DNA of 64,000 nucleotides, from positions 617,001 to 681,000 of the forward strand of contig CAJNDS010000624.1 of the NCBI GenBank assembly GCA_905221605.1, written 5' to 3'. Positions 50,751 to 61,748 of the stretch are shown here, in pieces. This DNA is from Symbiodinium natans (taxonomy: Eukaryota; Sar; Dinophyceae; Suessiales; Symbiodiniaceae). The number at the start of each line of letters is the position of its first letter. Within the stretch, counting starts at the first letter, position 1. The notes below the pieces were generated by a model, which did not search any database, had not been told where the DNA came from, and saw only the letters and a program-made list of their open reading frames with translations. Position numbers and translations under genes: made by a program.

Positions 50751-51310
50751 GTGAATCCCCCCCTACCTCAGGATGGTGTTCCTGAGAACATGCCCAGTTC
50801 TTCTTCGGGATGTCAAGGTGCATCGCCAGTGGGTACTCCTGCGAAGGGGACCCAGCTTTTTCGGATGGCGAGCCCAAGTCCCCCACTGAGACCTCCACCT
50901 CTGGAGCAAGAAAGTGAAAGGGATGTGTTTGCTCGATCGGACAAATGGTTGCCCAGTTTGCCGACCATTGACTTTTCGTCTTGGAAGGATCGCATCTCTG
51001 AAGCTCTTGGATTCTTGACCTGGATGGAGAAGCTGACCAGTTGGGTTGGTTTGGGTTTAGAAGTTTCCAATGAGCTCATGCATGCGGTGAAGACTCAAGA
51101 AGAGTCTCGGCTGAAACAGAATCGACTTACTGTGGAGCAACAGAAGAGGTCGACGAGGCTGATGCACATCCTGCGACAGACTTTTGCAAATCATGAGAAG
51201 AGTTCTCTGATTTTGCAGACACATGTTGAAAGTGAGAGCACTTATCAACAATCTGGTTTTGTGGCTTTGAGATTGCTTAGATCTGGTTCTGATTATGAAG
51301 AGAGAATCAT
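50751..51310 (+). pseudogene. Copia gag fragment (plus strand)
   Basis: The frame is open from the GTG of the AGGTGAAT word, with the first ATG at 50790. After a Pro- and Ser-rich leader it reads DKWLPSLPTIDFSSW and LGFLTWMEKLTSWVGLGLE, matching the pattern of the copia gag at 47617-47960 (DKYLPQLP, WHGFLETMSSW). It stops at 51321-51323, and no zinc knuckle, protease or later domain follows. It abuts the next gene and may have removed that gene's 5' end. Confidence 0.55.
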
Positions 51311-53073
51311 TTGCGCCACATGACGGCAATTGCTCCTGCCCGCTTCGATTTTTCGAGAACACCAAAGGCACTTTTCAAGAAAGGGTCGGATCAGAGAACC
51401 CTTTCCACGAGATTTGTATCCCCTCCTGCCAGACGGATTTTGATGCCCGCATCCTGAGGTTGGTCGACTGGGATGGGGACAATGACACTGACATTGTCTT
51501 GAATTTTTACAACCAGGATTTGTGGCCTTCGCCGCAATATTTGACGTACTTCGAGCAGGTATCAGCTGGCAAGCTGGTGCAGCGCGTAGACGTTCAAAAC
51601 CCTTTCCATGGAATCAGTCGGAACGCTTTTGAAGTTGTTGATTGGGACGAAGACGGAGATCTCGACCTGATGGTTAGAATCGAAGGTGACGAGGCAGACA
51701 CTCCTCACGCATGGTCTTTTTTCGAGAGGCTTGCGAGCGGTAGTCTGAAAAAACTGGTCGGGATTGAAAACCCGTTGCTTGGATTATACAATGGCCGCAT
51801 TCAAGCTGTTGATTGGGACGGTGATGGGGATCTAGACCTTTTGCACACTTTCAATGAGAGATTTGGATTTGATGTGGCGCAGACGACCCAAGTTCTTGAA
51901 AGGGCAGCGGACAAGAGCCTTTTCAAACACCATCCTCTTGATTTTGTGAAGGTTTCAGAGAGTCTTGCAAGGAGGTGGTACGAGCAATTGTCAGAAAAGT
52001 GGGATGGATTTTCTGACCCTCGACAGGCAATCAACAACGATGTGTTGCCAGTAGCAGGTGATTTCGACAGCGATGGCGACATTGACATGTTTCTTGTAAC
52101 ACGCAAGGGAGGCTATGGTTTACAGGCAGAGTGCATTGTGATGTGGTACCTGGAGCAAGTCCCTGATCCAACTCTGCAACAGCGTCAAGAAGTTGACAGT
52201 CCCTTCGCTGAGATTTCAGATGAAGGCAGCGTCTATCCTGAACTTGTGGATTGGGATGGCGACGGGGACATCGATGTCCTACTTGGCACTTCCAGTGGAA
52301 AAGTCCGCTACTTTGACCGGCAAGGGGATATCCTGCAAGAGAAGACCGGTGCAAGAAACCCTTTCCATCTTATCAACCTCAGTGCACATGTGGCAACAAA
52401 GGTAGTTGACTGGGACGGGGATGGTCATTTGGATGTCGTGCTGGGTGCTGGCACTCACTTGCATTTCTTCAAGCAGATCAACGGGACGCTGCAGGAAGTC
52501 ACAGGAAAGGCCAATCCTTTGCAGCAGGGAGTGTTCCCTTCACGTTTCATCTCAAATGTTGGCTTTTCTGCTCCTGAGGTTGTGGATTGGGACGGAGATG
52601 GCGACGTTGACGTGTTTGTCGGGCAGGATACGGGGCATTGGAAGGATTGTCCAGTCATGTACTTTGAACAGCTTGCAAACCACACATTTGCGGGCAGATG
52701 CTTCTTAAACGACACCCAGCTGAAGTCCCTGTCTGATACAAGCCATTATTCCAGGTACTTGCCAAGTAGGGTCATTCCAAGAGCCGCTGACTGGGATCGA
52801 GATGGTGACGTTGATCTCATGATTTCCTCTACCGACTTTAGATACGGCTCCTGGATCTTGTACTTTGAACGCGTCTCTCAAGACCGCTTCAATATTTCTC
52901 TGGTCAAGAATGGAGAGACATTGGACCGGGGTCCGCTGATGGGTTTGGAAGCAGTGTATTACGGAAATCCAAGCATCGCAGACTGGGACAACGATGGTGA
53001 TTGGGACGTCCTATTCGGATTGCATCGGTTTCCGGGGACATGGGGGGTTCCAGCGCGTGGAACCCTGAAGTAG
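51310..53073 (+). pseudogene. FG-GAP/VCBS-type repeat ectodomain, gene part 1
   Basis: Nine calcium-loop repeats (DWDGDGDLD type: DWDGDNDTD, DWDEDGDLD, DFDSDGDID, DWDGDGHLD, DWDRDGDVD, DWDNDGDWD and others) occur every ~55-70 residues, each preceded by a conserved ENPFH-like turn and an aromatic strand such as YFEQ. This is a probable beta-propeller ectodomain for adhesion or ligand binding. No signal peptide is present; the 5' end is lost at the copia gag junction near 51310. The frame meets TAG at 53071-53073, yet the same frame continues directly into EGF-like sequence. The exon appears intronless. Confidence 0.8.
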
Positions 53074-54545
53074 GGGGGATGGTGTCAAAATTCGAACTCG
53101 TGTGGCCATGGCGCCTGTCACCCGGCACTCGGTGTTTGCACTTGCTGGCCAGGCTATGATCAGCGTGATTGCTCTAGTTGCGCAGCAGGATATTTTCGTT
53201 CTGGGAGCACTGCTGTGTATTCAGCCAAAGAGGTCGAGCTAACCAGGACATGCAGTCCTTGCCCGGGCATCTCGAAGCTCGATGGACATGTTTGCTCTCA
53301 ACGCGGACACTGCAATGATACACGATTTGCCGCGACACACGCGCAAGAGATCCCCAACAGAGTCTCCTCCATCGCAAATTTGTCCGCCCATGGGAATGGT
53401 CACTGCATATGCCCAGAGCCATTCGCTGGCGAAAGCTGCGAGTTTGGACAGTGCAACGCTGGCTCAGAATACACCAAGGAGGGTGAACTTTACAGCTGCA
53501 AGCCGTGTGCTCCTGGCTATTTCAAGCCCGAAGCTGGCAATGACCAGATTTGTGAGCCATGCCAGAGCGGGCGCTTTGCAGAGCACAGTGGAAGCTCGAG
53601 CTGCGAGGCGTGCGTCCATGCCTGGTGGCGTATGGAGCCGAGCCAGCAAAAGGACGGCTGCCATTTTTCACATATCAACGAGTATGAGGCAATTCCCCTT
53701 TTGGTGGTGTCGACTTTGCTCTTTTTTGTGCTGCCGTTTGCGTGTGGCTTGCCCACGGAGATTCTTGACATTGCGACCCTGGACGATCGAACTATCCTCA
53801 CCACAAACGGTCGGCACCACCTCCTCGCAAGGCATGGCAAACCAGTCAAAGTATGTCTCCGACACACCGGCGTTCCTTGGCTTGACGAGAAGGTCTGCTA
53901 TGTGCAGGTCGAGGATTACTCAAGGTTGTTGCTTTGCAACTCTGAAGGCTCACTCCTCAAGGGAACGCAGTCTGAAAGTTCGAAAGGTAAATTGATCTTG
54001 CATCGGCATACTGCTCTTCGCTGGAAAGGCTGGCTGGGCTTTCCTTTCATGGGTTGGCTGCTCTTCTTCTTGCTGGGCATCTCTATCATTGTTTTCATGG
54101 CGAGCGCGTTTCAGGATCTACCCCAATTCCAACCAACATTACTGGAGTTGCTAGCCATAGGAGCTGGCTGCATGATTTGCTGCTGTTTGCACTTCTACAG
54201 ATCTTGCCTTTTGGCAACGACTCCGATGAGGGATGATCTTAAAAACTTCACCTTGAAAGTCAGGACTTTGTGCAAGAGTCAGAGTTGTAGTCGTGGTCCC
54301 ACCAGAGCGATTACAGGGCAGCAGCTCTTTGACTTCTTCTCTTTTTTTCAGCCGCGCATCAAGGCAAGGAACATGTACTATGTTTGCGCTAACATCATCA
54401 CTCCTCTTACGGAGCCATCGCGCTTGTCTTATGCTGAGTTTGCAGGGCCTTGCGAAGCCGTCTGGTTTGTGTCACATTTTTGGGGCACCTCGTTTCGCCA
54501 TTTCGTCCAAGCAGTGCAAAAGCACGAGCAAGGGGAGCAAGGCTA
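53074..54545 (+). pseudogene. EGF-like, Cys-rich and transmembrane region, gene part 2
   Basis: In the same frame as part 1 after the TAG. It begins with an EGF-like module (CGHGACHPALGVCTC), then a second EGF-like unit (CSQRGHCND ... CICPEPFAGESCE) and ephrin-receptor-like Cys-rich repeats (YSCKPCAPGYFKPEAG, CEPCQSGRFAEHSG). Three hydrophobic segments follow: LLVVSTLLFFVLPFACG, FMGWLLFFLLGISIIVF and LLAIGAGCMICCCL. The cytosolic part begins with WFVSHFWGTSFRHFVQAV. The frame ends at 54573, but homology passes to another frame near 54545. It is a type I-like multi-pass receptor or adhesion protein. Confidence 0.75.
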
Positions 54546-55246
54546 TGTCGTACTGGATTTGTTCATTCAGTAATAACCAGTGGAAGCTCGAAGAGGAGAT
54601 GGGAAACAATTGGGATGACTCATCTTTTTACCTGGCCTTGCGAAGTCCACATTGCCAAGCTACGCTTATGATCCTTGACGACGATGCGCTGCCCTTAACG
54701 CGCTCTTGGTGTTTGTTTGAGCTCCTCCAAACGGCCCAGCTGAGCCAACGTGGACAATTTCAGGGTTTACTGCTATGCACGGATTCCGGGGTCATGAACT
54801 ATGGTCAAGGAAGCATTGAAATGGCAATGGTGCTCAGCAAGCGGCTTGTGGATCTGCGACTTGAGGAGGCCACTGCCAGCGAGGAGAGTGACAAGAGGAT
54901 GATTGACCAACTGATCAGTCAGCAGCCCGGGGGCTTCGAAGAGATCAATGCTTTCCTTGTGCAGGAAGTCCAGGGAGCCCTGATGTCTACCAAGATGCGT
55001 TTTCAGCAAGACTTACATCAGCTGGAAGACTTCATAGATTCAAGGCGCGGCGAACAGCTCAGAGCAAGGTCTCCGGCTCTCCCTGAGATCGATGAGGGTG
55101 CCATGGAAGCTGGCGATCTTCCCCGTCTGTTGTGGCGCGCTAGTTTGCCGGAGCTCCGGACCATACAGCCGCTGAAACAGGATGGGGACAAGCGTGGCAA
55201 GGATGAGTTGCACGTGGCATCTTGTGCTGCAACAGACAGCATGTGA
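54545..55246 (+). pseudogene. Cytosolic C-terminal domain, gene part 3 (frameshifted)
   Basis: The domain continues one frame over with YWICSFSNNQW, SSFYLALRSP, MILDDDALPLTRSWCLFEL and a helical C-terminal tail. Together with SHFWG in part 2, this forms the SHxWG ... NNQW ... LTRxWCxFE pattern I associate with protist signalling-type proteins; the domain name is uncertain. The shift falls within HEQGEQG (54520-54545), next to purine repeats. The stop at 55244-55246 is the natural gene end. Confidence 0.7.
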
Positions 55247-55270
55247 AGGAGATTGTTTTAAAGGCTTGCT

Positions 55271-55943
55271 TTAAGGCTTGTACAGTAAAAGTTGGACGAA
55301 TAGCCACAAGTGCAAATAGGTCCAGATTCCAGAAGGGTTCTGTGCAGAAAGAATCCTGGCCGCCGACTTGAGGCGCCAAAATAGGTAGCTGAATGATCGT
55401 TCTTGAATGGCTGATGTACGAATGTAGCGAGCTCCTCTATGCGTCAGCAATGCAGTGAGCGGTCGTGTACCTTCCTTGTCATTTCCTTGTCGTAAGAGCA
55501 ACAACATAGACTCATACGTGTGCCAGCCAAAGTGTTGTACTGCTGGAACACGTCGTTGCTGCGATGTAGGACCCAAGGGCAAAAAGCCTCCCCGCCGGTG
55601 GCGGGCATGCGGAACAGAGCTCCTTGGTTTTGGAGCTGTCGCGATCCTGAGAACCTTAGCTATGAGGCGTCCGGACCTCAAGAGAAAGAAAGAAAAGTTT
55701 TTCCAAACCAGCAAAGGAAAGGGGAGATCTCAAAGACAGCAAAGCAAAGAGAGACGCAAAGCCTACCTGTCTCCATATCTTGTTTTCCACAGGGCATCAA
55801 CCGTAGCGGCCATACGAGACATATCAACAGGAGCATTGGGAGCATCTCTGCCAAGCCAGTCAAAATGGAAGGTCAACGGATTTTTGGGGAGGGGACAGAT
55901 CAACATAGTGCCAGGGAAGGGCCGCAAAGTCTCGCCATTACAT
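55271..55943 (-). CDS. Candidate two-exon minus-strand gene fragment
   Basis: An exon at about 55767-55943 (containing LRPFPGTMLICPLPKNP and WKTRYGD) ends at CAG followed by GTAGGC. A pyrimidine-rich tract and an acceptor ending TTGAG lie just before 55679. Splicing there keeps the frame into GRLIAKVLRIATAPK and HTYESMLLLLRQGND, to a stop at 55271. Further possible exons lie upstream on minus (near 56100 and 56390-56470, the latter with donor GTAAGG). No family is recognised. Splice sites were judged by eye. Confidence 0.3.
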
Positions 55944-56871
55944 CTGCCAAGCATAATTTGCAGGAAGCTGCTGCCCGGTTCTCCGCTCACCCTTCAGGTG
56001 CCACCATCGAGAAAAATGGGTTCGGACCGCGACAGGTCTTTAGTCCGAAGGTTGGAAGGCCGCGGACATGTTTGTCATAGTTACTCACCCGGGTCATGCA
56101 ATCCAGCTGCAATTGGGCTGTTGATCTGTTGGCGTCTTTGGAAGCCGAAGACAGGTTGACACGACCTGTCAGTAAAAACACTTGTATCACGTTTGTAACC
56201 TTAAACGAAAGCATAGCTGGCATAATTAGAACTACGCCGACACCCTTCCCTTTGAAGCTTCGTTTGGCACAACATGGACCTGTGCTTGTAAGCAATAGCC
56301 TAAGCCCAAGCCCAAGCTTCTCCTTCCTGGACCTTTGTGTTCGATTACACTCACATCCGGAACGATCTGGCCCGCCATGGTCGATGTCCGTGCGAAGCGG
56401 CCGCCAGCGCAGACCTTACTTGTGGGGATCTGGTATATCTTTAGGTCGTAAAAATCCATCGAGGCCTTTTTGCCAAACCCAGCGGACACTGTGTGCACAT
56501 GGCGCAGTCTCAAAAAAAGGTGGGCGCAGCCACACCATAAAACCGGTGCAATCCAAGCTTCAAATCAGGCTGGCCGCGTGTTTGGCGAAGAACGCCTTCA
56601 CCGGGCGGATGAGGCCTGATGGAGCTTGCTGTGGATTGCTTGCAGAGGGGGGAAGGTTTTGGGTTGTGACTGGGATTTAATGATCGTTTCTTGATTGGCA
56701 TGATAGAGGGGTGTTGCACATGTGCTGGGTATAGCTGGGTAAACCTCGGTTTTACCACAACGCATTCATAATTTATGTTTCGTCTTACTGCCATGCTGCT
56801 TTAGAAGGGCATGTCAAGTCCAACGCAAATCTGCGGGATTTGGAGGCTTCAGCAGTTTTTCGCAGCCGCAG

Positions 56872-57048
56872 TACCTGCGTGTGTCAAACCACATCAATGA
56901 ACATATCGGAACAGCAGTCGAGAAGGAGGCTTCGGTAGATGCCGGCACCTTAAGCAGCGCTCCAAATCGACCCAAGTTTTGCGACACGGAGGAATCTCTG
57001 CGCGAGGACTTGGCCCGGCTCCGGAGCCAGTGCCTGGGCGTCATTTAA
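56872..57048 (+). CDS. Exon-like block, plus strand
   Basis: A 58-codon open stretch after a CCGCAG acceptor, with LRVSNHINEHIGTAV and EESLREDLARLRSQ, ending in TAA. The helical, charged composition differs from the adjacent non-coding DNA. It may belong to the same coiled-coil gene as the blocks that follow. If so, the intron starts before the stop. Confidence 0.35.
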   Translation, partial: YLRVSNHINEHIGTAVEKEASVDAGTLSSAPNRPKFCDTEESLREDLARLRSQCLGVI

Positions 57049-57530
57049 ACCGTTGAGTGCGCTCGCGGGCGACGCGATGCGACATCCCCCGGTTGAACAC
57101 AACCCTTGTCTTGATCTTATGTCGTAACATGTTGTAACTCATCCATGTGCTCTTCGGATTTGCAAGATTGTTTTGGAGCGGAACGCAGTTGCCGCCATGC
57201 TGCAGGCCCTGAGTCCCAAGCATTGAGCGTATGCAAAAGGTATGCGGCTGTGAAGAGGGAGGGCGCTGAGGCACGGCTAAGGGATTGCATGCATCTTGCA
57301 AAAGGCTTGGCCCCCTGCATAGAAGTTGCCCATTATAGTAGAGGTACCTCAATTGTTGCCGTCCGATCTTCCGAGGGGATGCCAAGCAGATCGCAGATTC
57401 GTTCTCGTGCGAATCATTTTTGTGGCGACGCGCAGATGTTTGAGATGTGCTTGATCGCCAGCGCGAGCATTGCATGTTTTCCCAAGTCTGAAAGACCATG
57501 AGAGGTTTCCTTTCGAGGGGGCATTGTCAG

Positions 57531-57635
57531 GTACGGGAGCTCCTCCGCAGCGCCGAACGCGACAGCATGCGCAAAGACAAGCTGCTGCAGGAACCCCATG
57601 TGCATCCGGTATCAGCTTCTGCTAAGCCATTTTAA
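57531..57635 (+). CDS. Exon-like block, plus strand
   Basis: This follows an acceptor TTGTCAG and reads VRELLRSAERDSMRKDKLLQ before a less convincing tail and a TAA. The helical heptad character fits the neighbouring blocks. CAGGAA after the Gln could be a non-canonical GA donor of the kind used in dinoflagellates. Confidence 0.3.
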   Translation, partial: VRELLRSAERDSMRKDKLLQEPHVHPVSASAKPF

Positions 57636-58301
57636 TCCCTTTGCTTGCGTTCAGACAAGAGTAAAGTAAGAGTTTGGGTGCTGCATTGGTGTTCGGATCC
57701 CATTGTTAAGAGTCGCGGCCTTGAGAAAAACCCCAACACTTGTCTTGCTTGAATTCAACGTGGCAGATTGTGGGATCCCGCCGATCCCGCCCTCGAGGGA
57801 TACCCAACATATCTTCGATATTCCCCTTGTGTTGCATCTTTTCTGTAACTTATTTACCGCAATGGTTTGGATCGGAAGGAGAAGCTGTGAGGATCCTCTC
57901 ATATCCTCTCCAACTAACCACTCGATTTCAAAGCCTACAAGACAAGGTCAGCAGTACATGAATCATACCAACTAGAAACCAACTGTGCTAACCTTGTTGT
58001 CAACACTCCTGGGAGAAGACCCCCGGAAGGAGCTGTTATCGGTGGCGAAGGCAGGCAGCTTGGGAGCTGTGACGCCCACTTGGAGACGCATCCCTTGTCA
58101 CGAAAGAAATTGGAACGCACCTTGCCTACCTTCATCGAATCCTAATGCTTGAATGCATGTGGTTCCAAAAGCTGATGGCCTGCACAACAATACAGCAAAA
58201 GATGGGCTTCCAGCAGGCCGCTATATTCCCGTTGTCCCCCTTTCAAGAGAGAGAGGCGTAACAAAAACGTGTAGAAGGGGAAAGTCGTCTCTCCTCGCCA
58301 G

Positions 58302-58370
58302 GGCGGCCCTGGGGTCCTGGGCGAGGCGCTCGACCACCTCAAGGAGGACTTGCAGGAGCTCAAAGACTAA
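58302..58370 (+). CDS. Exon-like block, plus strand
   Basis: After an acceptor CTCGCCAG it reads VLGEALDHLKEDLQELKD and TAA, an amphipathic helix. It is too short to identify alone. Confidence 0.3.
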   Translation, partial: GGPGVLGEALDHLKEDLQELKD

Positions 58371-58703
58371 GAGTCTTTTTATCTGTTGGGGGCGAGTTCT
58401 TGGAAAATAGATTGTGGTTAGCCATGCTGTTCATGCGCACCGTGGGTTGTCAGAGATGGGCAGGGTGCTGGTTGCCGGTGGGCAAGCAAGTTGGCCAGCT
58501 TCGTGCTTTGCATTTGCGCCTCGCGCGTCCTTGGGATCTAGATGGTCAAAAACCGGGCTCATTGGGTTGTAAAAGGTATGTAAGAGGTCCGAGACGTCAG
58601 AGGGTTGTGAAGAACCCAGGCTTTGAGAACGAAGAGCATGCCTCGAACTCAACCGACAGCGCCTCAACCTCCCTCAACGCAAAAAGCTCAAGAGCTTTGG
58701 ACT

Positions 58704-58984
58704 TTCGAATCCGGCAGCAGCACTGTGCGAGAGGCCTTGCTTCGTGCGAAGCGCGCCGCACACGAGGTGCGGCCATGCTGCATGCAGTTGCAGTCGTGTA
58801 ATTTGCGGCACCTCGAGAGCTTCATCCAACAAGATTTCTAGGGAGGGAGCCCCCCCACATGCAGCACATGCCCGAGGTGCGGCAACAGCTCGATGCATCG
58901 TGGCAGAAATTGGAAAGGGGTGAAACAGGGCCTGAGGTCAAGGTTGGCAGGCTTCAGTGGGATTGTGCTAGCACAATTGGGCAG
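58704..58984 (+). CDS. Two exon-like blocks, plus strand
   Basis: The first block (to 58841) contains STVREALLRAKRAAHEV and HLESFIQQDF. The second (from 58859) reads MPEVRQQLDASWQKLE and GRLQWDCASTIGQ. It meets a good donor, CAG followed by GTATGA, at 58984/58985. Both have coding-like codon structure on plus, with no comparable frame on minus. Confidence 0.3.
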
Positions 58985-59183
58985 GTATGATCGTTTTCAG
59001 ATGCATGCGAAACGGAGGGCCTATTTGTTTTGGTATTTTCTTTTGTGTGGGCGTTTGTCAATGGATTTTTCAATATATAGCTCTGTGTTTCCAGAGAAGC
59101 TTCTTTTGTGGTTGACGAATCGTTTCCTGTCAATTTTAAGAAGGGACCTGATTGCGTGCAAAAGAAACAGCTCGCGAAAGAGA

Positions 59184-59270
59184 CGAAGGAAGGAAGGAAG
59201 GAAGGAAGGAAGGAAGGAAGGAAGGAAGGAAGGAAAGGAAGCAAAGGAAGGAAAGGAAGCAAAGGAAGGA
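59184..59270. repeat. GGAA microsatellite
   Basis: An array of GGAA units with interspersed GCAAA, spanning about 85 bases. Confidence 0.9.
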
Positions 59271-59877
59271 AAGCCCTTGTCTGAATCTCATGAAGGCCTT
59301 AACAGCCCAGACCTATGAACTCTGGTGGACTTGTAAGAATCGCAATTCTACGTGAAGCGGAAGTATAAGTGTAAATGGGACCTACGTAAGCATTTCGAAT
59401 GCGGTAACATCCATGGAAACATGTGTGATGTCAGAAGTAGCTTCTCTAGATTTGCGCAGCATCCAGCTGCCGTCAATTGCTTGGAAGTAGCAAGAGACAA
59501 AAGAAGAGATCGATGTTTTCCAATCAAGGCAGAGAAGAATAAGAAGTCTTTGTCGTAAAGAAAAATGAAAGGAAACCGACACCAAAGCGCCTCTTGTTGG
59601 GAAGGATGCATCAAGCAGAAGGGTCGATCGGCACTACCTGGAATCAAGCCCACAAAGGCAGAAAGCGCAGCGAAATTGATGTGCGACACGCAAAGGATTC
59701 AGGGTTGAATCATTACTGTTAATTTTTGGTCCTGAAGTGTTACCATAGTGTTTGCATGGCACGTGTGACATGCCGGCTTGCTGCATGAAGTATAAGAGTC
59801 ATAGAGTGCATCCAACGGGGCATGCCAGGAAGGATCTGAGCAGAAATTCGCAAAGTGCAACCAAAATGAAACAACTG

Positions 59878-59925
59878 TTTGCTTGCTTGCTTGCTTGCTT
59901 GTTTGCTTGCTTGCTTGCTTGCTGT
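59878..59925. repeat. TTGC microsatellite
   Basis: About eleven tandem TTGC units with one TTTG variant. Confidence 0.9.
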
Positions 59926-60861
59926 ATGCACTGTTGTGAGGCATGCAGCGTACGGGGTACATCTCGCAGAGGAAGTGGTGTTGCATTGGGTTTTGGTTTT
60001 TGGCAGATGTAAAGGTTGGAAGGTTGCAAATGTTGTTGCTGCATTGCAAAGCTTTCGGATGTTGATCTATGTTTAGTGCTATAGCCTAACTTGTTTTTGC
60101 ATGCTGGGGGTTTACGGTGCATTCATCTTTAGGCTTGGTTCGTCAGGTTTCTTCAGTTCTTGCTTCTTCCGGAGTCTTCATTTCTTGTTTATTGTTTTCT
60201 TTGGGGTAGGTTGGGATGTGTGCGGGAGAGGGGGGATTCATCACATTCCTGACGAGCTCAACCCCGAACCAAAACCCTCAAACCCAGAACCTTTAGTATG
60301 TAAGAGGCAAGAATGCTGCAAACGACAATGCTCGCCATATGAATGGGCATCATGACGCCTTCCTCACCACACAGAGTAAGACAGAAAGAAGAACAAAACA
60401 AAAACGAGTGGCATGGAAAGAAAGAAAAACAGACAGGGCGACACCAAGAGCAAAGGTACGGAAAGGAGGACAGAACGAAAAACTAGTGACAATAGCGACA
60501 AACAGATCTGCAATTCAGGAAGAAGGAGAACAAAACGGAAAGACTCGAAAGAAAGAAGGCAACAACCAAGAAACAAGGAGAGAACAACAGGACAGACAGA
60601 CAATGAAGTGCTGAAGCCTGAATCCTGAATATTTGAGAAATGTAGGCTTTTATGCTCGAAATATCGCAAACATATGTTGAGTGCACGGCAGACCCCCTGT
60701 CGTTTTGTTTTGGATGCATCGGCTTAGAGTTTCGCCTTCAATGCTGTTCACGTGTGGGCGTGCTTAGCAAAGTTCCCCGCCCAGGGCCCACATGCATGGA
60801 TGCCATTTCATTCAGCCGTGAACCGTGTACTTGCACAACCCCAACACCCTGCTGTTCTGAG

Positions 60862-60894
60862 GAGAAGGAAGCAAAGATCGCAGCAATCCAGCAG
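60862..60894 (+). CDS. Micro-exon candidate, plus strand
   Basis: A 33-base block between an acceptor TTCTGAG and a donor CAG followed by GTGGGG. It reads EKEAKIAAIQQ, a helical repeat-like peptide. It is short, so support is weak without transcripts. Confidence 0.25.
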
Positions 60895-61273
60895 GTGGGG
60901 TGTAGCTGCAAAGTCGGACGTGGATGTGGCAGTATGTGGCAGCTGGCTTTTGTGCATCTTTTGTGTGCTGTGGAGAGACGTGGCTTCAGGAGGCACCGAG
61001 GTTCGCTGATAAAGACAAGACCCCAGATCCCCACAACCCAAGCTGAGAAAGTCTCGCAGAACCCACAAGACAAAATATCCCGTCAGCAAATGTGAAGTCT
61101 CCATGGCACGCCTTGCTGTGTTCGCTGTCAAGCCACGGGGGCGGGGGTGCCTCAGGAGCTGCGGTCGACCAACCTTGAGGAGTTGGAGGCGGGCGGCTTG
61201 GGTTTGTTTCCGGTTCTCACGCTGTTCTTGGACTTTTTACCCGCAAGCTGCAAGCAGTACTGAGACCACTCAG

Positions 61274-61493
61274 GCCGCAGTGGCACATGCCAAGGCGGAG
61301 GCGAAGGACAAGGCAGCGCTTCCTGCGGGGGTTGTGTGTGGAAATTCCCCAAGCCTCCAAGCCAGACAACAAAGCTGAAAGTCCACGACGCAACCCCCAA
61401 GATGAATCGGATCTTGCTTGGACCTCAATGTTTGCCCCAACGGCTAGCTTATTGTCCGCGGTCTCAAAGATCCCTGAACGGAAGCCTTTTTGA
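61274..61493 (+). CDS. Exon-like block(s), plus strand
   Basis: It starts after the acceptor ACTCAG with AAVAHAKAEAKDKAALP. About 20 bases on, a different frame reads QASKPDNKAESPRRNPQ and MFAPTASLLSAVSKIPE, to TGA. The two frames are probably separate exons or are joined by a frameshift. The Ala/Lys helix fits the coiled-coil gene downstream. Confidence 0.3.
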
Positions 61494-61748
61494 AGCTGAA
61501 TCAAGCCTAGCAGGGCGCTCACCATCCTCGTGGTCCGTCCCAGCTCCGTTTGCTTTCCCAGCCCTCGCAGTCTTTTACCACACCCAAAGGCTTGTCAACT
61601 TCTATACAGTATACTATCACGAACATAAGGGGTGTGGTTTTAGAGGCTCAGGAGAGAACTGCAACTCCAGGCAGAGGAGTGGGTCAAAGCGAACGCCGGC
61701 GTGCTGCCCGGAAGTGTGGCAGTGGTTTGGGCAGTGGTTTGAGTTAGC

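Larger units (their letters stand above)
59020..60640. other. Low-complexity intergenic or intronic stretch
   Basis: No gene was seen. It holds a GGAA tetranucleotide tract (59184-59270), a TTGC tetranucleotide tract (59878-59925), a T-rich stretch (60140-60220) and an A/G-rich stretch (60370-60610). ORFs here are produced by the simple repeats. Confidence 0.6.

Noticed and set aside
55455-56159. 234-codon plus-strand ORF
   Set aside because: Composition is Lys/Arg-rich from a purine tract that reads better as a pyrimidine-rich intron end on the minus strand. No domain pattern is visible.
57041-57499. 152-codon minus-strand ORF and overlapping 118-codon plus-strand ORF
   Set aside because: Neither shows recognisable domains or convincing codon structure, and they overlap each other over most of their length.
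60339-60628. Lys/Arg-rich ORFs near 60.4 kb
   Set aside because: They arise from an A/G-rich simple-sequence stretch with open frames on both strands.
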